A stretch of DNA of 64,000 bases from Mucilaginibacter segetis (GTDB taxonomy: Bacteria; Bacteroidota; Bacteroidia; Sphingobacteriales; Sphingobacteriaceae): the NCBI RefSeq assembly GCF_016522075.1, contig NZ_JAEHFW010000001.1, positions 868,001 to 932,000 on the forward strand. The letters run 5' to 3'. Position 1 is the first letter of the stretch. Every line of letters begins with the position of its first letter. This document shows, one piece after another, positions 23,605 through 32,815 of the stretch. A model generated the notes under the pieces. The model did not search any database, was not told the origin of the DNA, and was given only the letters and a program-made list of their open reading frames with translations. Position numbers and translations under genes: made by a program.

Positions 23605-25808
23605 GATTTCCAATTTATAACAATTGTTGCCTCACCTGTCAGCGTATACTCCAGGTGACCGCCGGCAGCAGCCTTGCCTTTAATGCTTTCATGATTACAT
23701 TTCACTGTTAGCGCCGGGAGGTTGGCCTTACCCGTTTTAACGATCATCATTCGGCATTTCAGCCGCTTGTCACCGGACAGTTGAAAGCGGACCGGGCGAT
23801 GCTTTTTTGCCGAAAATCCATATGTTGGGTAATCTGTGAAAATCATCAGTCCAGCTTCGGGAACCTGCATATAGTGCCGCGGTAGAATACCAAAGGCATT
23901 GCCCGCACCATATACTTCTTGCCCGACTTCACCTGACTGTTCCCAGCCATCGTGCAAGTCTTCCAGCGCAATCCAAAGGTTCTTGTCGACCTCGCCGATC
24001 TTTGGTTTTTCTTTCAGCATGGCTGCAGGCAGCATGGTCGGGTAATAATAGACCGCCCGTTCCACCAAGAACCGGATATATTCGGCGATCAAAAGCCTAA
24101 GCGAGGGCAGGATATCCTGTCCCTCCGCATGTTTCAAATAATCATGAAATGCGCAAAACACTTCCTGTTCCTCGTACACTGCCGTATACGGGGCATCGTT
24201 CAGTGGAAACAATGCGAAGAAAGACGGAAAGTTTTTGCCATAGCCATAATTGCAGTCCCAAAGCCGGACATTTTTTAAAATATTGGCTAGGCACAAATAA
24301 CTCAGCTCTTTATAAACATCCTTTTTGGTGACTTTATATAAACGCAAAAACGCGCCGGCGGAAAAAGCGGTATTGTTCGCCTGATAAAATAGGTCGAAGC
24401 CCAGGCCACGCAGGCGTTGCGCCGAGCGTTCTGCTTCCGCCAGGTACTTTTTCTCCCGGGTCAGTTCCCAGGCCTGGAGCATCACGTGGGCGTATAATCC
24501 CGGCACATCCTTTTCACCGCCCTTTCCCGGCTGCGTCTCAGCTTTGACCACTTCCAGCGTGTCCACCTTATAAAATACGGGCCAGGTGTAGTCAAAATGT
24601 TTGGCTACTTTTATTGCGTAACCCAACGAATCCAGGAACAATTTTTCAGCAACTTTATCACCTTTTAACGCCAGGCGCGATAAATTCAATAGCGGATGAT
24701 GCAAATACCAAGAGTCCATGACCAGCGGCTGTTTTTGCTCTTCTTCGCCCTCCATCGTATCAGCTACCTTGGGGTGCCAGCGCACAACGGTGCCCAGTTC
24801 TTCGTTATAAAAGGCCGGCAAGCCCTCTTTGATCTTTTTCATCACCTCCAGTTGAGCATCGCTCCATTCGACATAATCCAGTAAGGGGAGCAGCACAGCT
24901 AGCTGCACCATGATCTCCGGGGGCGTGGCGTAATCACTGACATAGGCATTAAAATAATGGTGTCCGTCCACCTGTGACCAGCAGCCGGGGCTGTCGATCA
25001 GGTCATGCAGTCCTTTTGCCAAGATATCCGGCCAGTGCTGGTAATGTGTTTCGGGCTTCGGCAGCACCAAATAAACCGTGGCCAGCATGTCCAGGTACTG
25101 CCGCACCATGGCGGGCTCGTCTGATGGCACTTCGTCCGAAAGGACTATATAAGCATCGCTCAGTACATATCCTTTACCTGCTTCCAAAGCCTTATTTTTT
25201 ATGGTTGGCGGCAGCGCGAAGCCGATCTCGGGCCATTCCCCACCCACCGTATCACCCGCAGAAGTTTCGGTCTGCTGATTATAATCCGCCAGCGCTGTCA
25301 GGTTCTGCAAATAAAACACAGCGCCCGCCTTCGGCCGCGTCAGCTTAAAATATAGCTGCCCGGAACGGGTGCCGACTTGTTTGACCATTACCTCACCATC
25401 TGCCAGGACCTCACTATCCGGGGCACCAAGCGGGACGATGTCACGCGGCCAGTACGGGAATAATAAATCGGCGGAGGGCTTTAAAGTTGTCTTATAGTGT
25501 AAGATGGTCTGCTCATTTCCGGGCAGGTCAATTAAAATTTCATAAGCGCCGAACAGCGAACTGATCTGCAGGGTCAACTGTTTGTTTTTGGTCAATAGTT
25601 TTTTGATCACCAGGTGATCGTTCGGCGAATTGGCCAGGCGGAAGGCGATCCGGCTCTTCTCCGGCCAGGCAGCGACCAGCCATACCGAGTCTTCCAGGTT
25701 GACTATATCAAAAGCATAACCATTGGCCTCCATCGTATATAAGGGCTGCAACGCCGGGCTGTTCAGCACGGCGTTGGCGTTCAAAAGCCAGGGAGATATT
25801 GCATTCAT
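23601..25808 (-). CDS. 735-residue protein, possible alpha/alpha-barrel glycosidase-like, function unknown
   Basis: I start at ATG 25808 (MNAISPWLLNANAV); an earlier in-frame ATG at 25865 adds an unlikely leader. The first 270 residues look beta-rich (TMEANGYAFDIVNLEDSVWL, GQLYFKLTRPKAGAVFYLQN). From about 280 to 650 it is helical with regular aromatic-rich repeats (MDSWYLHHPLLNLSRLALKG, DVPGLYAHVMLQAWELTREK), like six-hairpin (alpha/alpha)6 barrels. The end is beta again. This recalls glycoside hydrolase or lyase folds, but I see no catalytic motif I can name and no signal peptide. It is the first gene of the overlapping stress operon. Confidence 0.7.
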   Translation of the reverse strand: MNAISPWLLNANAVLNSPALQPLYTMEANGYAFDIVNLEDSVWLVAAWPEKSRIAFRLANSPNDHLVIKKLLTKNKQLTLQISSLFGAYEILIDLPGNEQTILHYKTTLKPSADLLFPYWPRDIVPLGAPDSEVLADGEVMVKQVGTRSGQLYFKLTRPKAGAVFYLQNLTALADYNQQTETSAGDTVGGEWPEIGFALPPTIKNKALEAGKGYVLSDAYIVLSDEVPSDEPAMVRQYLDMLATVYLVLPKPETHYQHWPDILAKGLHDLIDSPGCWSQVDGHHYFNAYVSDYATPPEIMVQLAVLLPLLDYVEWSDAQLEVMKKIKEGLPAFYNEELGTVVRWHPKVADTMEGEEEQKQPLVMDSWYLHHPLLNLSRLALKGDKVAEKLFLDSLGYAIKVAKHFDYTWPVFYKVDTLEVVKAETQPGKGGEKDVPGLYAHVMLQAWELTREKKYLAEAERSAQRLRGLGFDLFYQANNTAFSAGAFLRLYKVTKKDVYKELSYLCLANILKNVRLWDCNYGYGKNFPSFFALFPLNDAPYTAVYEEQEVFCAFHDYLKHAEGQDILPSLRLLIAEYIRFLVERAVYYYPTMLPAAMLKEKPKIGEVDKNLWIALEDLHDGWEQSGEVGQEVYGAGNAFGILPRHYMQVPEAGLMIFTDYPTYGFSAKKHRPVRFQLSGDKRLKCRMMIVKTGKANLPALTVKCNHESIKGKAAAGGHLEYTLTGEATIVINWKS

Positions 25809-25946
25809 TGTAAAATAACTTAAGGTCGCACAAAAATTAATTACTGAAAACGCAAAGTAAGACATTAACTACCTATTAATGAATATTGTTTTAATATTTC
25901 GTCATAAATTATTTAATTAATTAAAAACATAGTTTAGTACCTGTGG

Positions 25947-25975
25947 TTGTAAAGAAAAGTCCGAGCCTATATTTC
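25947..25975 (+). promoter_or_regulatory. candidate promoter of the Mn catalase gene
   Basis: TTG at 25947-25949 and TATATTTC at 25968-25975 (one mismatch to TAnnTTTG), 18 bases apart, 47 bases before the catalase ATG. Spacing and position fit a Bacteroidota -33/-7 pair. Confidence 0.4.
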
Positions 25976-26022
25976 CAGCTTTTAGCAGATCACAGAGTTA
26001 TTAACCTATAAAAATAAACATT

Positions 26023-26949
26023 ATGTTTCATCACGTAAAGGACCTACAATTCAATGCCAGGGTTTCCCGCCCTGACCCGCGTTTTGCCAATTTGCTATTG
26101 GAACAATTCGGCGGGGAAAACGGCGAACTTGCTGCTGCTATGCAGTATTTTACCCAGGCCTTCGGAGCCAAACAGCCGCACCCTGATAAATACGATATGC
26201 TGATGGATATTGCCACCGAGGAATTCAGCCACCTGGAGATCGTTGGTGCCACCATCCAGATGTTGTTAAAGGGTGTAAGCGGCGAATTAAAAGATGCGGC
26301 CGAGCAAAGCGAAATTATGGTGGCTATGAATGGCAAAGCCGAAAAGGAGAGCGTAATACATGCCGCGCTGTCGGCCAACCCGCAGTTCCCGATCATTACC
26401 GGCGGCGGGCCAACCCCGCGTAACAGCCAGGGTATTCCTTGGTGCGCCTCTTACGTCAACTCTAACGGCGATCTGACAGTTGACCTGCGCACTAACCTGG
26501 CATCCGAGTCACGGGCCAAGCTGGTCTATGAGCACCTGATGAAGTTTACCGACGACCCGTATATCCACGATACATTATCGTTCCTAATGACGCGAGAGAT
26601 TACCCATTTCAAAATGTTTGAAGCGGCCTTGGACAGCATCCAGCCCAATTTCCCGCCGGGCGTATTGGCCGCCGATCCGCGGCACCTGCAACAGGTCTAT
26701 AACCTATCGGACGGTACGGCCCGCGGCCCCTGGAACGAAGGCGAGATCAAAGGGATGGGTAAAGATTTTATCTATGTAGAAAATCCGTTGGCGCAGGTAA
26801 AGGAAACGGAAGGACAAACAAAACTGCTTGATGACCATAGCAAGGAATTAAAATTCACCCGAAAACAAAACAAGGAAATGAGCAAAATCAAAAGCGCAGA
26901 GGTAGACAATGCAGAGCCAAAAGGCGTAGCGCAGTGGAGCACTTATTAA
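26023..26949 (+). CDS. manganese catalase
   Basis: 308 residues starting MFHHVKDLQFNARVSRPDPR. The ferritin-like metal-binding helices are visible: GGENGELAAAMQYFTQAF (Glu ligand), DIATEEFSHLEIVGATI (Glu, His, Glu), and LTMREIT-like FLMTREITHFKMFEAAL (Glu, His). The non-haem dimanganese centre converts hydrogen peroxide to water and oxygen. The C-terminus is Lys/Glu-rich. The length matches the family. It stands alone on the plus strand between two minus-strand units. Confidence 0.96.
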   Translation: MFHHVKDLQFNARVSRPDPRFANLLLEQFGGENGELAAAMQYFTQAFGAKQPHPDKYDMLMDIATEEFSHLEIVGATIQMLLKGVSGELKDAAEQSEIMVAMNGKAEKESVIHAALSANPQFPIITGGGPTPRNSQGIPWCASYVNSNGDLTVDLRTNLASESRAKLVYEHLMKFTDDPYIHDTLSFLMTREITHFKMFEAALDSIQPNFPPGVLAADPRHLQQVYNLSDGTARGPWNEGEIKGMGKDFIYVENPLAQVKETEGQTKLLDDHSKELKFTRKQNKEMSKIKSAEVDNAEPKGVAQWSTY

Positions 26950-27114
26950 TGAGTAAGTAAATCATGGGCTATAGCAAGCAGCAAAGAATTGTAAAGTTTT
27001 AGGGACGCAGAGGAATGCCATTGCGAAGCCGAACTGGCGGAGATCAATAACGGCAGGAAACACGGACACACTGGGTGTAGTATATTTCCCGCAAATAGCC
27101 GTATGGGCAGAACT

Positions 27115-27155
27115 GCCGCCTCGTATTTCCCCATAGGCGATATTAACGAGGCGGC
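27115..27155 (+). terminator. hairpin after the Mn catalase gene, possible terminator
   Basis: Perfect 10-bp arms (GCCGCCTCGT / ACGAGGCGGC) with a 21-base loop, followed by TTACTTTTTAAC. It lies 166 bases after the catalase stop. The stretch 26950-27243 has no other supported feature. Confidence 0.4.
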
Positions 27156-27243
27156 TTACTTTTTAACGGATGAGGCCCTCAGCCTGCGCCTAACAATGAT
27201 CTGCAGGGCCTACCTTTCGTTTTCATGAGTTAATTCAAGTTTG

Positions 27244-27684
27244 TTAAGGCTTAGCAGCCGGTAGCCCAAAGCCCGCGAAAAGGGTAAAAATCACATGTGC
27301 CGGTACGAGTTGCAAATAATATTTATTGAAATTAAGCCCAGGCGGCAAAGCGTGCATTTTAAAGGTAGTTTTCCAGACCGCGACCGCCACCAGCCCGCTG
27401 ATGCTGCCCAGCCATAAACAGGATATCCAGTCCGGTCTTAATTTTCCGCGCTGCCAAAGTTCGACGTAGACTAGCGCGAAAAGCAGACCTATACCATAAT
27501 GGCCCAGTCAACCCAAAGCTTGGCTTTGTCTCTTATCCAGTTTCGGAAGGAATCGACCGGACATCTGGCCAAGCCGTTCCGGCTCACTGAAATTCTCGCC
27601 GTCGGCCAAAGAAACCAGGTAACTGAACAGGGTCATAAAACTCGTGACCGTAACACCCGAAATAATCACTTCCTTACTTTTCAT
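27244..27684 (-). pseudogene. membrane protein gene interrupted by one TGA codon
   Basis: An ATG at 27684 overlaps the end of the Rieske/FAD oxidoreductase gene by 11 bases. The frame runs MKSKEVIISGVTVTSFMTLF to QSQALG, then TGA (27510-27508), then LGHYGIGLLFALVYVELW, WISCLWLGSISGLVAVAVW and LVPAHVIFTLFAGFGLP to TAA at 27244. If TGA were TGG (Trp) it would be a 146-residue protein with about four membrane helices. So this is a recent nonsense mutation or a sequencing error. Function unknown; coupling to the oxidoreductase suggests a joint role. Confidence 0.75.
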
Positions 27685-29206
27685 CACCGTACCTCCCTAA
27701 ATCCCTGGTGGCCGGGCCAGTCAGCACCCTGCCTTCAATATCATAACGCGCGCCATGGCAGGGACAATCCCAGCTTTTTTCCGCCCCGTTCCAATTAACG
27801 ATACAGGCTGCGTGGGTACAGGTAGGGTTAAGGGCATGGATCGTACCGTCCTCATCACGGTAAGCCGCGACTTTCCGGCCGTCCACCTCCACTAATTTAC
27901 CCTGACCGGGTTCAAGCCGTATTAATGAGTCAGTTTCATGAAAACCAAAACGGTCGGCCACAAAATGATAGGCAACGTCGCTGTTCTCTTTTACCAATTC
28001 GCTAAAACTATCGATCAGTTTCACCCGGCAGGGGTCAAACAGTCCCGCGTATTTGTTCGGCCGCTTCCTGACCAGGTCGCTAAGTAATCTTCCGGCTATG
28101 CTGCCCAGCATCATCCCGTTGCCGTTATAACCGGTCGCGCAATAGATGCCTTTCGGGGCCAGGGGCATTTTGCCTATATAGGGCAGGCCGTCTACCGGCA
28201 CATAGTACTGACTAGACCAACGGTACTTCACCGAAGAAACGTTATAATATGTCCGTGTATATTTTTCCAGCTCAGCAAAAGCATTTTCCGGATCATCATG
28301 CCCCGTCTTGTGATCAAGCCCTCCAACCAGTAACAACTCCTGTCCGTCGATTACATGGCTTCGTACATAATGGTAAGGTTCCTGCGAATCATAGATCAAC
28401 GCATCCGGGTATTGACCGCTTTTCAATTGGACCGCCAGCACGTAACTCCGGTAAGGAGCGCACTCAAAATTGAAAAGGTTGATATTGGGCGGCATGTGTG
28501 TTGCGTAGATGACGGCCTTTGCTTTGATAGACTGAACCGCATTTTCAGCGGTAAGCACGCCGTTTTTCAAAATAACTCCTGTGATCAGCGTATGTTCTTC
28601 AAGGGTACCCCCCGCAGCTAAATAGGCCTTTTGCAGACCCTGCAAATATTTCAGCGGCTGGAACTGCGCCTGTCCGGCCCAGGCGAGTGCCTTTTCATAA
28701 GGCACCGGAGTCGGCACTTCCGTAACATACTTGACAGGGACACCGACCTTTAAAGCACCTTCAAAAATTTCCGCTAAAAGCTTCACCTCGTCCTCGTTTT
28801 CGGCATACAGGTAACCAGTCTTTAATTCATAATCGCAATCAATTTTATAATTTTCGATGTTTGATTTGATAAGATCAAACCCTTCCCGAATGGCATCGGC
28901 AAACAATTTTGCACCCTCCGTACCAAACGCGCTCTCCGTTTCGTTATAAGTGGTATCCGCGAAAGTATTGATATGCGCACTGGTGCCGCCCGTTGTACCA
29001 AAACCAATTGTATGCGCCTCTGCTAGCAAAGTCTTTTTCCCGCTTTGCTGTAGCAGTAGTGCAGCCGTCAGGCCGGTAATTCCACCGCCGACTATAAGGC
29101 AGTCGAAAACCTCGTTTCCCACTCTGCCAGTTTGCACCGCTGTAAATAAATCTTTTTGCCAGGGTCCAACCAGTTCCCCGTCTCTTGGAATAATATTTGT
29201 TTTCAT
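27674..29206 (-). CDS. FAD-dependent oxidoreductase with C-terminal Rieske [2Fe-2S] domain
   Basis: 510 residues. The N-terminal DAO-type fold has the dinucleotide motif CLIVGGGITGLTAALLLQQS (about 36-55). The C-terminal 80 residues form a Rieske domain with CTHAAC and CPCHGARYD, giving the Cys-His / Cys-His cluster ligands. This fusion is the YhfW-like family, often found in stress clusters; substrate unknown. The start codon is ATG 29206. It is divergent from the zinc dehydrogenase gene and coupled to a membrane-protein gene downstream. Confidence 0.93.
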   Translation of the reverse strand: MKTNIIPRDGELVGPWQKDLFTAVQTGRVGNEVFDCLIVGGGITGLTAALLLQQSGKKTLLAEAHTIGFGTTGGTSAHINTFADTTYNETESAFGTEGAKLFADAIREGFDLIKSNIENYKIDCDYELKTGYLYAENEDEVKLLAEIFEGALKVGVPVKYVTEVPTPVPYEKALAWAGQAQFQPLKYLQGLQKAYLAAGGTLEEHTLITGVILKNGVLTAENAVQSIKAKAVIYATHMPPNINLFNFECAPYRSYVLAVQLKSGQYPDALIYDSQEPYHYVRSHVIDGQELLLVGGLDHKTGHDDPENAFAELEKYTRTYYNVSSVKYRWSSQYYVPVDGLPYIGKMPLAPKGIYCATGYNGNGMMLGSIAGRLLSDLVRKRPNKYAGLFDPCRVKLIDSFSELVKENSDVAYHFVADRFGFHETDSLIRLEPGQGKLVEVDGRKVAAYRDEDGTIHALNPTCTHAACIVNWNGAEKSWDCPCHGARYDIEGRVLTGPATRDLGRYGDEK

Positions 29207-29350
29207 TTTGATTTCCCCAACAGTTTTTAGCCGTTCTTAGCTTGTTTAGTTTTTGTTCTTTTTTAAAACACGAATAATCCATAGTTGTTGGAAAAATATT
29301 AAAACGATAATAAATTAATTAATAATTACAAATTCACCTATTATGATATT

Positions 29351-30514
29351 ATGAAAGCAGCCGTATTCCACAAACCAGGCGATATTCGCTATGATTCCGT
29401 TGAAGATCCGCGTCTTGAACGGGATACCGATGTTATTCTAAAAGTTACCTCGACCGCGATCTGTGGTTCAGACCTGCACATCCTGAGCGGCGGAGTACCG
29501 CAGCCTGAACCCATGGTAATGGGCCATGAATTTATGGGCATCGTCGAAGAAGTCGGTAAAGATGTTAAGAACCTGAAAAAAGGCGACCGGGTGGTCGTAC
29601 CTTTTCCCATAGCGTGCGGCCATTGTTTTTTCTGCCAGCACGACGCCTCGCCCGCCTGCGAGAATTCGAACTATAAGCATTACGGGCCTAATGGCGATCT
29701 GGCCGGCCAGAAGGGGGCCGCCTTATTTGGCTATACCGACCTGTATGGCGGTTATTCCGGTGGTCAGGCCGAATATGTACGCGTACCTTATGCTGATATC
29801 AGTCCCCGCGTAGTACCCGACAACATGAGTGATGAACAGGTACTGTTCCTGACCGATATTTTCCCAACCGGCTGGTCAGCTATTGACTGGGCGAAACTCA
29901 AAGGCGGTGAGGTTGTCGCTATATTTGGTTCAGGCCCGGTAGGCCTCATGGCTCAGAAGGCTGCCTGGATCAATGGCGCCAGCCGAGTCATAGCTATCGA
30001 CCCTCTGAACTATCGCCTTGAAAAAGCTAAAGCAGTCAATAAGGTGGATACGTTAAACCCGCATGAAGTTGACGTGGTAGAAGCTATACGCCAAATGACC
30101 GGCGGCCGGGGTGCCGATGTCTGCGTGGATGCCGTCGGTTTCGAACCCGAGCGTGACCTTATGGATAAAGCCAAGGCCTTGTTCAACTTCGAGATAGGCA
30201 GTATGAAAGTACTGGATATGGCCTTCAAAGCGGTAAGGAGAATGGGTACCGTTTCTATTATGGGCGTATACGGTTCCACTTATGATAACTTCCCGCTACA
30301 CCGCGTTTTTGATAAGGGTATCACCCTGAAAATGGGCCAGGCACCTGTGCTGAATTATATCGATCACCTCATCGAACTGGTGAAAACCGAAAAGGTAGTG
30401 CTGAATGACATTATTACCCATACCTTACCACTGAGCCAAGTGACTCATGGTTACAAAATATTTGATAAAAAAGAAGAAGATTGTGTGAAAGTAGTACTTA
30501 AACCATGGGAATAA
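29351..30514 (+). CDS. zinc-dependent alcohol/formaldehyde dehydrogenase (MDR family)
   Basis: 387 residues. Zinc-binding residues are in AICGSDLHILSGG and GHEFMGIVEEVG. Structural zinc cysteines are in CGHCFFCQHDASPACEN. The NAD-binding motif GSGPVGLMAQKAAW lies at about 197-210. The GxxDLAGQKGAALFGYTDLYGGYSGGQAEYVRV insert resembles glutathione-independent formaldehyde dehydrogenases and related long MDR enzymes. It oxidises small alcohols or aldehydes with NAD(P). It lies divergent to the Rieske/FAD gene, so both may share one regulatory region at 29207-29350. Confidence 0.93.
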   Translation: MKAAVFHKPGDIRYDSVEDPRLERDTDVILKVTSTAICGSDLHILSGGVPQPEPMVMGHEFMGIVEEVGKDVKNLKKGDRVVVPFPIACGHCFFCQHDASPACENSNYKHYGPNGDLAGQKGAALFGYTDLYGGYSGGQAEYVRVPYADISPRVVPDNMSDEQVLFLTDIFPTGWSAIDWAKLKGGEVVAIFGSGPVGLMAQKAAWINGASRVIAIDPLNYRLEKAKAVNKVDTLNPHEVDVVEAIRQMTGGRGADVCVDAVGFEPERDLMDKAKALFNFEIGSMKVLDMAFKAVRRMGTVSIMGVYGSTYDNFPLHRVFDKGITLKMGQAPVLNYIDHLIELVKTEKVVLNDIITHTLPLSQVTHGYKIFDKKEEDCVKVVLKPWE

Positions 30515-30565
30515 ATGGTCAAGAGCCTCAAAAACAAAACAGGCAGCACGTCGTAGGAGGCCAAA

Positions 30566-30766
30566 ATGAACACTGCGCCAGAAATTATCAACGCCAATGA
30601 TGCAGGTTCCGGCAAATGCAGGATAAAGTCGCTTTGGTTAACGGCGGCGATAGCGATAGGAAGGGCTTTAAGTGTTCATTTTGCCCGTGAGGGCGCTGAT
30701 AGTGTCAATCAGACGAAAATCCCTGGACAGAGAAAGTTGAAAAGCTCGTCGAAGTCTGGCCGATGA
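30566..30766 (+). pseudogene. short-chain dehydrogenase (SDR), truncated and frameshifted
   Basis: The ATG at 30566 follows a strong AGGAGG sequence. The frame starts MNTAPEIINANDAGSGK. A shift of frame then gives MQDKVALVNGGDS, the nucleotide-binding start of SDR proteins of the general-stress type, and another shift returns to IGRALSVHFAREGAD. After that similarity ends and the frame stops at 30766. Only about 60 of about 290 residues survive. The neighbourhood (catalase, dehydrogenase) is where intact SDR genes are usually found. Confidence 0.7.
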
Positions 30767-30991
30767 AATGATCCCATCCAGAACAGATTAAAACGCTATT
30801 TCAATATAATCGCGTGTATCATTTATCAAGCAGGATTACAGTTAAATTACTAACGATTATCTAAAACGTTCATCCCAATTTTGAAGCCGTATTCGTTTTT
30901 TTTATACTCTTCAAACATTTAGCATGAATTGTCCTTATAATAAAGTGCTATCAGTGAAAGACATTTACTGTGTGACCCAGATATATTTAGT

Positions 30992-32566
30992 ATGGATAGA
31001 ACTAATTACCCGGTAAACTTACTCCTGGTGGATGATCAGATAGCCAATTTAGAAGTGATCGCATCCGCACTGGATGGGCAGGGTATCAATGTGTATGTTT
31101 GCAGCGCGCCAAAACAAGCCTGGAAACAATGTGTCGATCATCAGATAACGATCGCTTTGATCGATGTGCATATGCCCGAAATAGACGGCTATGAGCTATT
31201 GGCGATGATTAAAGGACATCCTTTAACCAGCCATATCCTAGTCGTACTGATCACAGGGCGGTCTATGATGTCGAACGATATCATTAAAGGCCTCGATCTT
31301 GGTGCAGTAGACTATTTGTTTAAACCGTTAGACCTTTACATACTAAATGCAAAAGTTAAATCCCTTGTATCATTAATCCGTTATCAACTAGAGGTTGAAG
31401 AAAGCCGGGCTAATAAAGAAAATTTCCTGGCCAATATGAGCCACGAAATTCGCACTCCTTTGAATTCAATTATCGGGCTGATTTATATGTTAAGGAATAC
31501 CAATCTCGATTCTGAACAAAGCGAACTACTGGGGTTAATGAATTATACCTCAACGACGTTATTGGGGATCGTGAATGATGTGCTGGAGAGCTCGAAAATC
31601 GATGCCGGAAAAATGAGGATATCGCTTGCCAAAACAAACACTCACAGCCTGATAAAAAACGTATGTGAGATGTTAGCGCCACTGGCTACGGAAAAGAGAC
31701 TGGCTTTAAATTATAAAGTCGCTGATGATGTGCCTGTTGATTTGTTAGCAGATGGTTTAAGATTAAATCAGGTATTGCTTAATCTGATCAATAACGCAAT
31801 TAAATTTACCGAGGCAGGGTCGGTTAACGTCAATGTCAAAAAGCTGGAAAGGCGGGGAGATCGTGTTCTTTTGTTATTCACCGTTGCCGATACAGGAATA
31901 GGCATCCCTGCCGCAGCCATCAAAAGTATTTTTGAGCGCTTTGAACAGGTAGAGGACCGGAGCTGGCAACAGTTTGGCGGAACAGGATTGGGGCTTTCTA
32001 TTGTAAAAAAGATAATTGAATTAATGGCGGGGACCTTCGAAATTGATAGTAAAGTTGGACATGGTACCGAATTTAATTTCAAAATATGGTTTACGCTGGC
32101 TCAGGAGATGCCTGCAGGATTGCCGGTCAGTAAAGGCGACGCGCTTCCGGAATTTGAACAGATCCGTTTATTGCTAGTGGACGATAATATGATAAACCTC
32201 CGTTTTGTAAAAGCTATACTCGAAAAATGGAAAATTAAGGTGGATCTGGCAAAGAATGGTGAAGAAGCTTTTGAAAAGGTAAAAAATAATTGCTATGATG
32301 TTCTGCTGATGGACATTCACATGCCGGTTATGGGGGGGTACGAAACGACAAGAAAAATCAGGAGTGAATTGAAATCACCGAAAAGTTATGTTCCGGTCAT
32401 TTGTTTTTCAGCCTCGATAACTGAGAATGAAAAGTTTATGGCATTAGAAGCGGGCGTCAACGATTTTATAGGAAAGCCCTTTGAGCCGGCGGATCTGCAC
32501 GAAAAGATCAGTGCCTTGGTGGTGCACCGTAAGTCAGTTAACGAATCAAGTATAAATGTCGTTTGA
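30992..32566 (+). CDS. hybrid regulator: receiver - histidine kinase - receiver
   Basis: 524 residues, soluble. Receiver 1 (about 8-125) has LLLVDDQ, phosphoacceptor Asp in ALIDVHMPEIDGYEL, and FKPLD. HisKA follows with ENFLANMSHEIRTPLNSIIG (about 145-210), then HATPase with LINNAIKFTE, DTGIGIPAAAIKSIFERFEQ and GGTGLGLSIVKKI. Receiver 2 (about 390-510) has LLVDDNMINLRFV, LLMDIHMPVMGGYET and GKPFEP. No sensory domain is fused, so input must come through receiver 1 by phosphotransfer. No partner is adjacent. Confidence 0.94.
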   Translation: MDRTNYPVNLLLVDDQIANLEVIASALDGQGINVYVCSAPKQAWKQCVDHQITIALIDVHMPEIDGYELLAMIKGHPLTSHILVVLITGRSMMSNDIIKGLDLGAVDYLFKPLDLYILNAKVKSLVSLIRYQLEVEESRANKENFLANMSHEIRTPLNSIIGLIYMLRNTNLDSEQSELLGLMNYTSTTLLGIVNDVLESSKIDAGKMRISLAKTNTHSLIKNVCEMLAPLATEKRLALNYKVADDVPVDLLADGLRLNQVLLNLINNAIKFTEAGSVNVNVKKLERRGDRVLLLFTVADTGIGIPAAAIKSIFERFEQVEDRSWQQFGGTGLGLSIVKKIIELMAGTFEIDSKVGHGTEFNFKIWFTLAQEMPAGLPVSKGDALPEFEQIRLLLVDDNMINLRFVKAILEKWKIKVDLAKNGEEAFEKVKNNCYDVLLMDIHMPVMGGYETTRKIRSELKSPKSYVPVICFSASITENEKFMALEAGVNDFIGKPFEPADLHEKISALVVHRKSVNESSINVV

Positions 32567-32815
32567 TGACACTATTTTTAAATAACACGCACTACTAAAC
32601 TCGTTGTTTTCGGCGAGCTTGCAGACACCGCGCAGAATACTGCTCCATGCATTTCCAAACTTTCAACCGGCTGGCTCATATGGTCCTGATAAGCTCCAGG
32701 GGTGTTTATCAGTAGCTAATAAAATAACTGGAAGAGTTATTGAAGGAGGATTACCTTCGTGTTCGTTTCAACATGGGTAAATAAATTTATAAAAATAATA
32801 TAAAGCAGGTTAAAT

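Noticed and set aside
22673..25348. Several long plus-strand frames opposite the stress operon
   Set aside because: They are shadows of well-supported minus-strand genes with clear motifs and show no domain of their own.
26988..27226. Open plus-strand frame containing MGRTAASYFPIGDINEAAYF
   Set aside because: No good start, no recognised similarity, and a terminator-like hairpin lies inside it. It could be a remnant but support is too weak.
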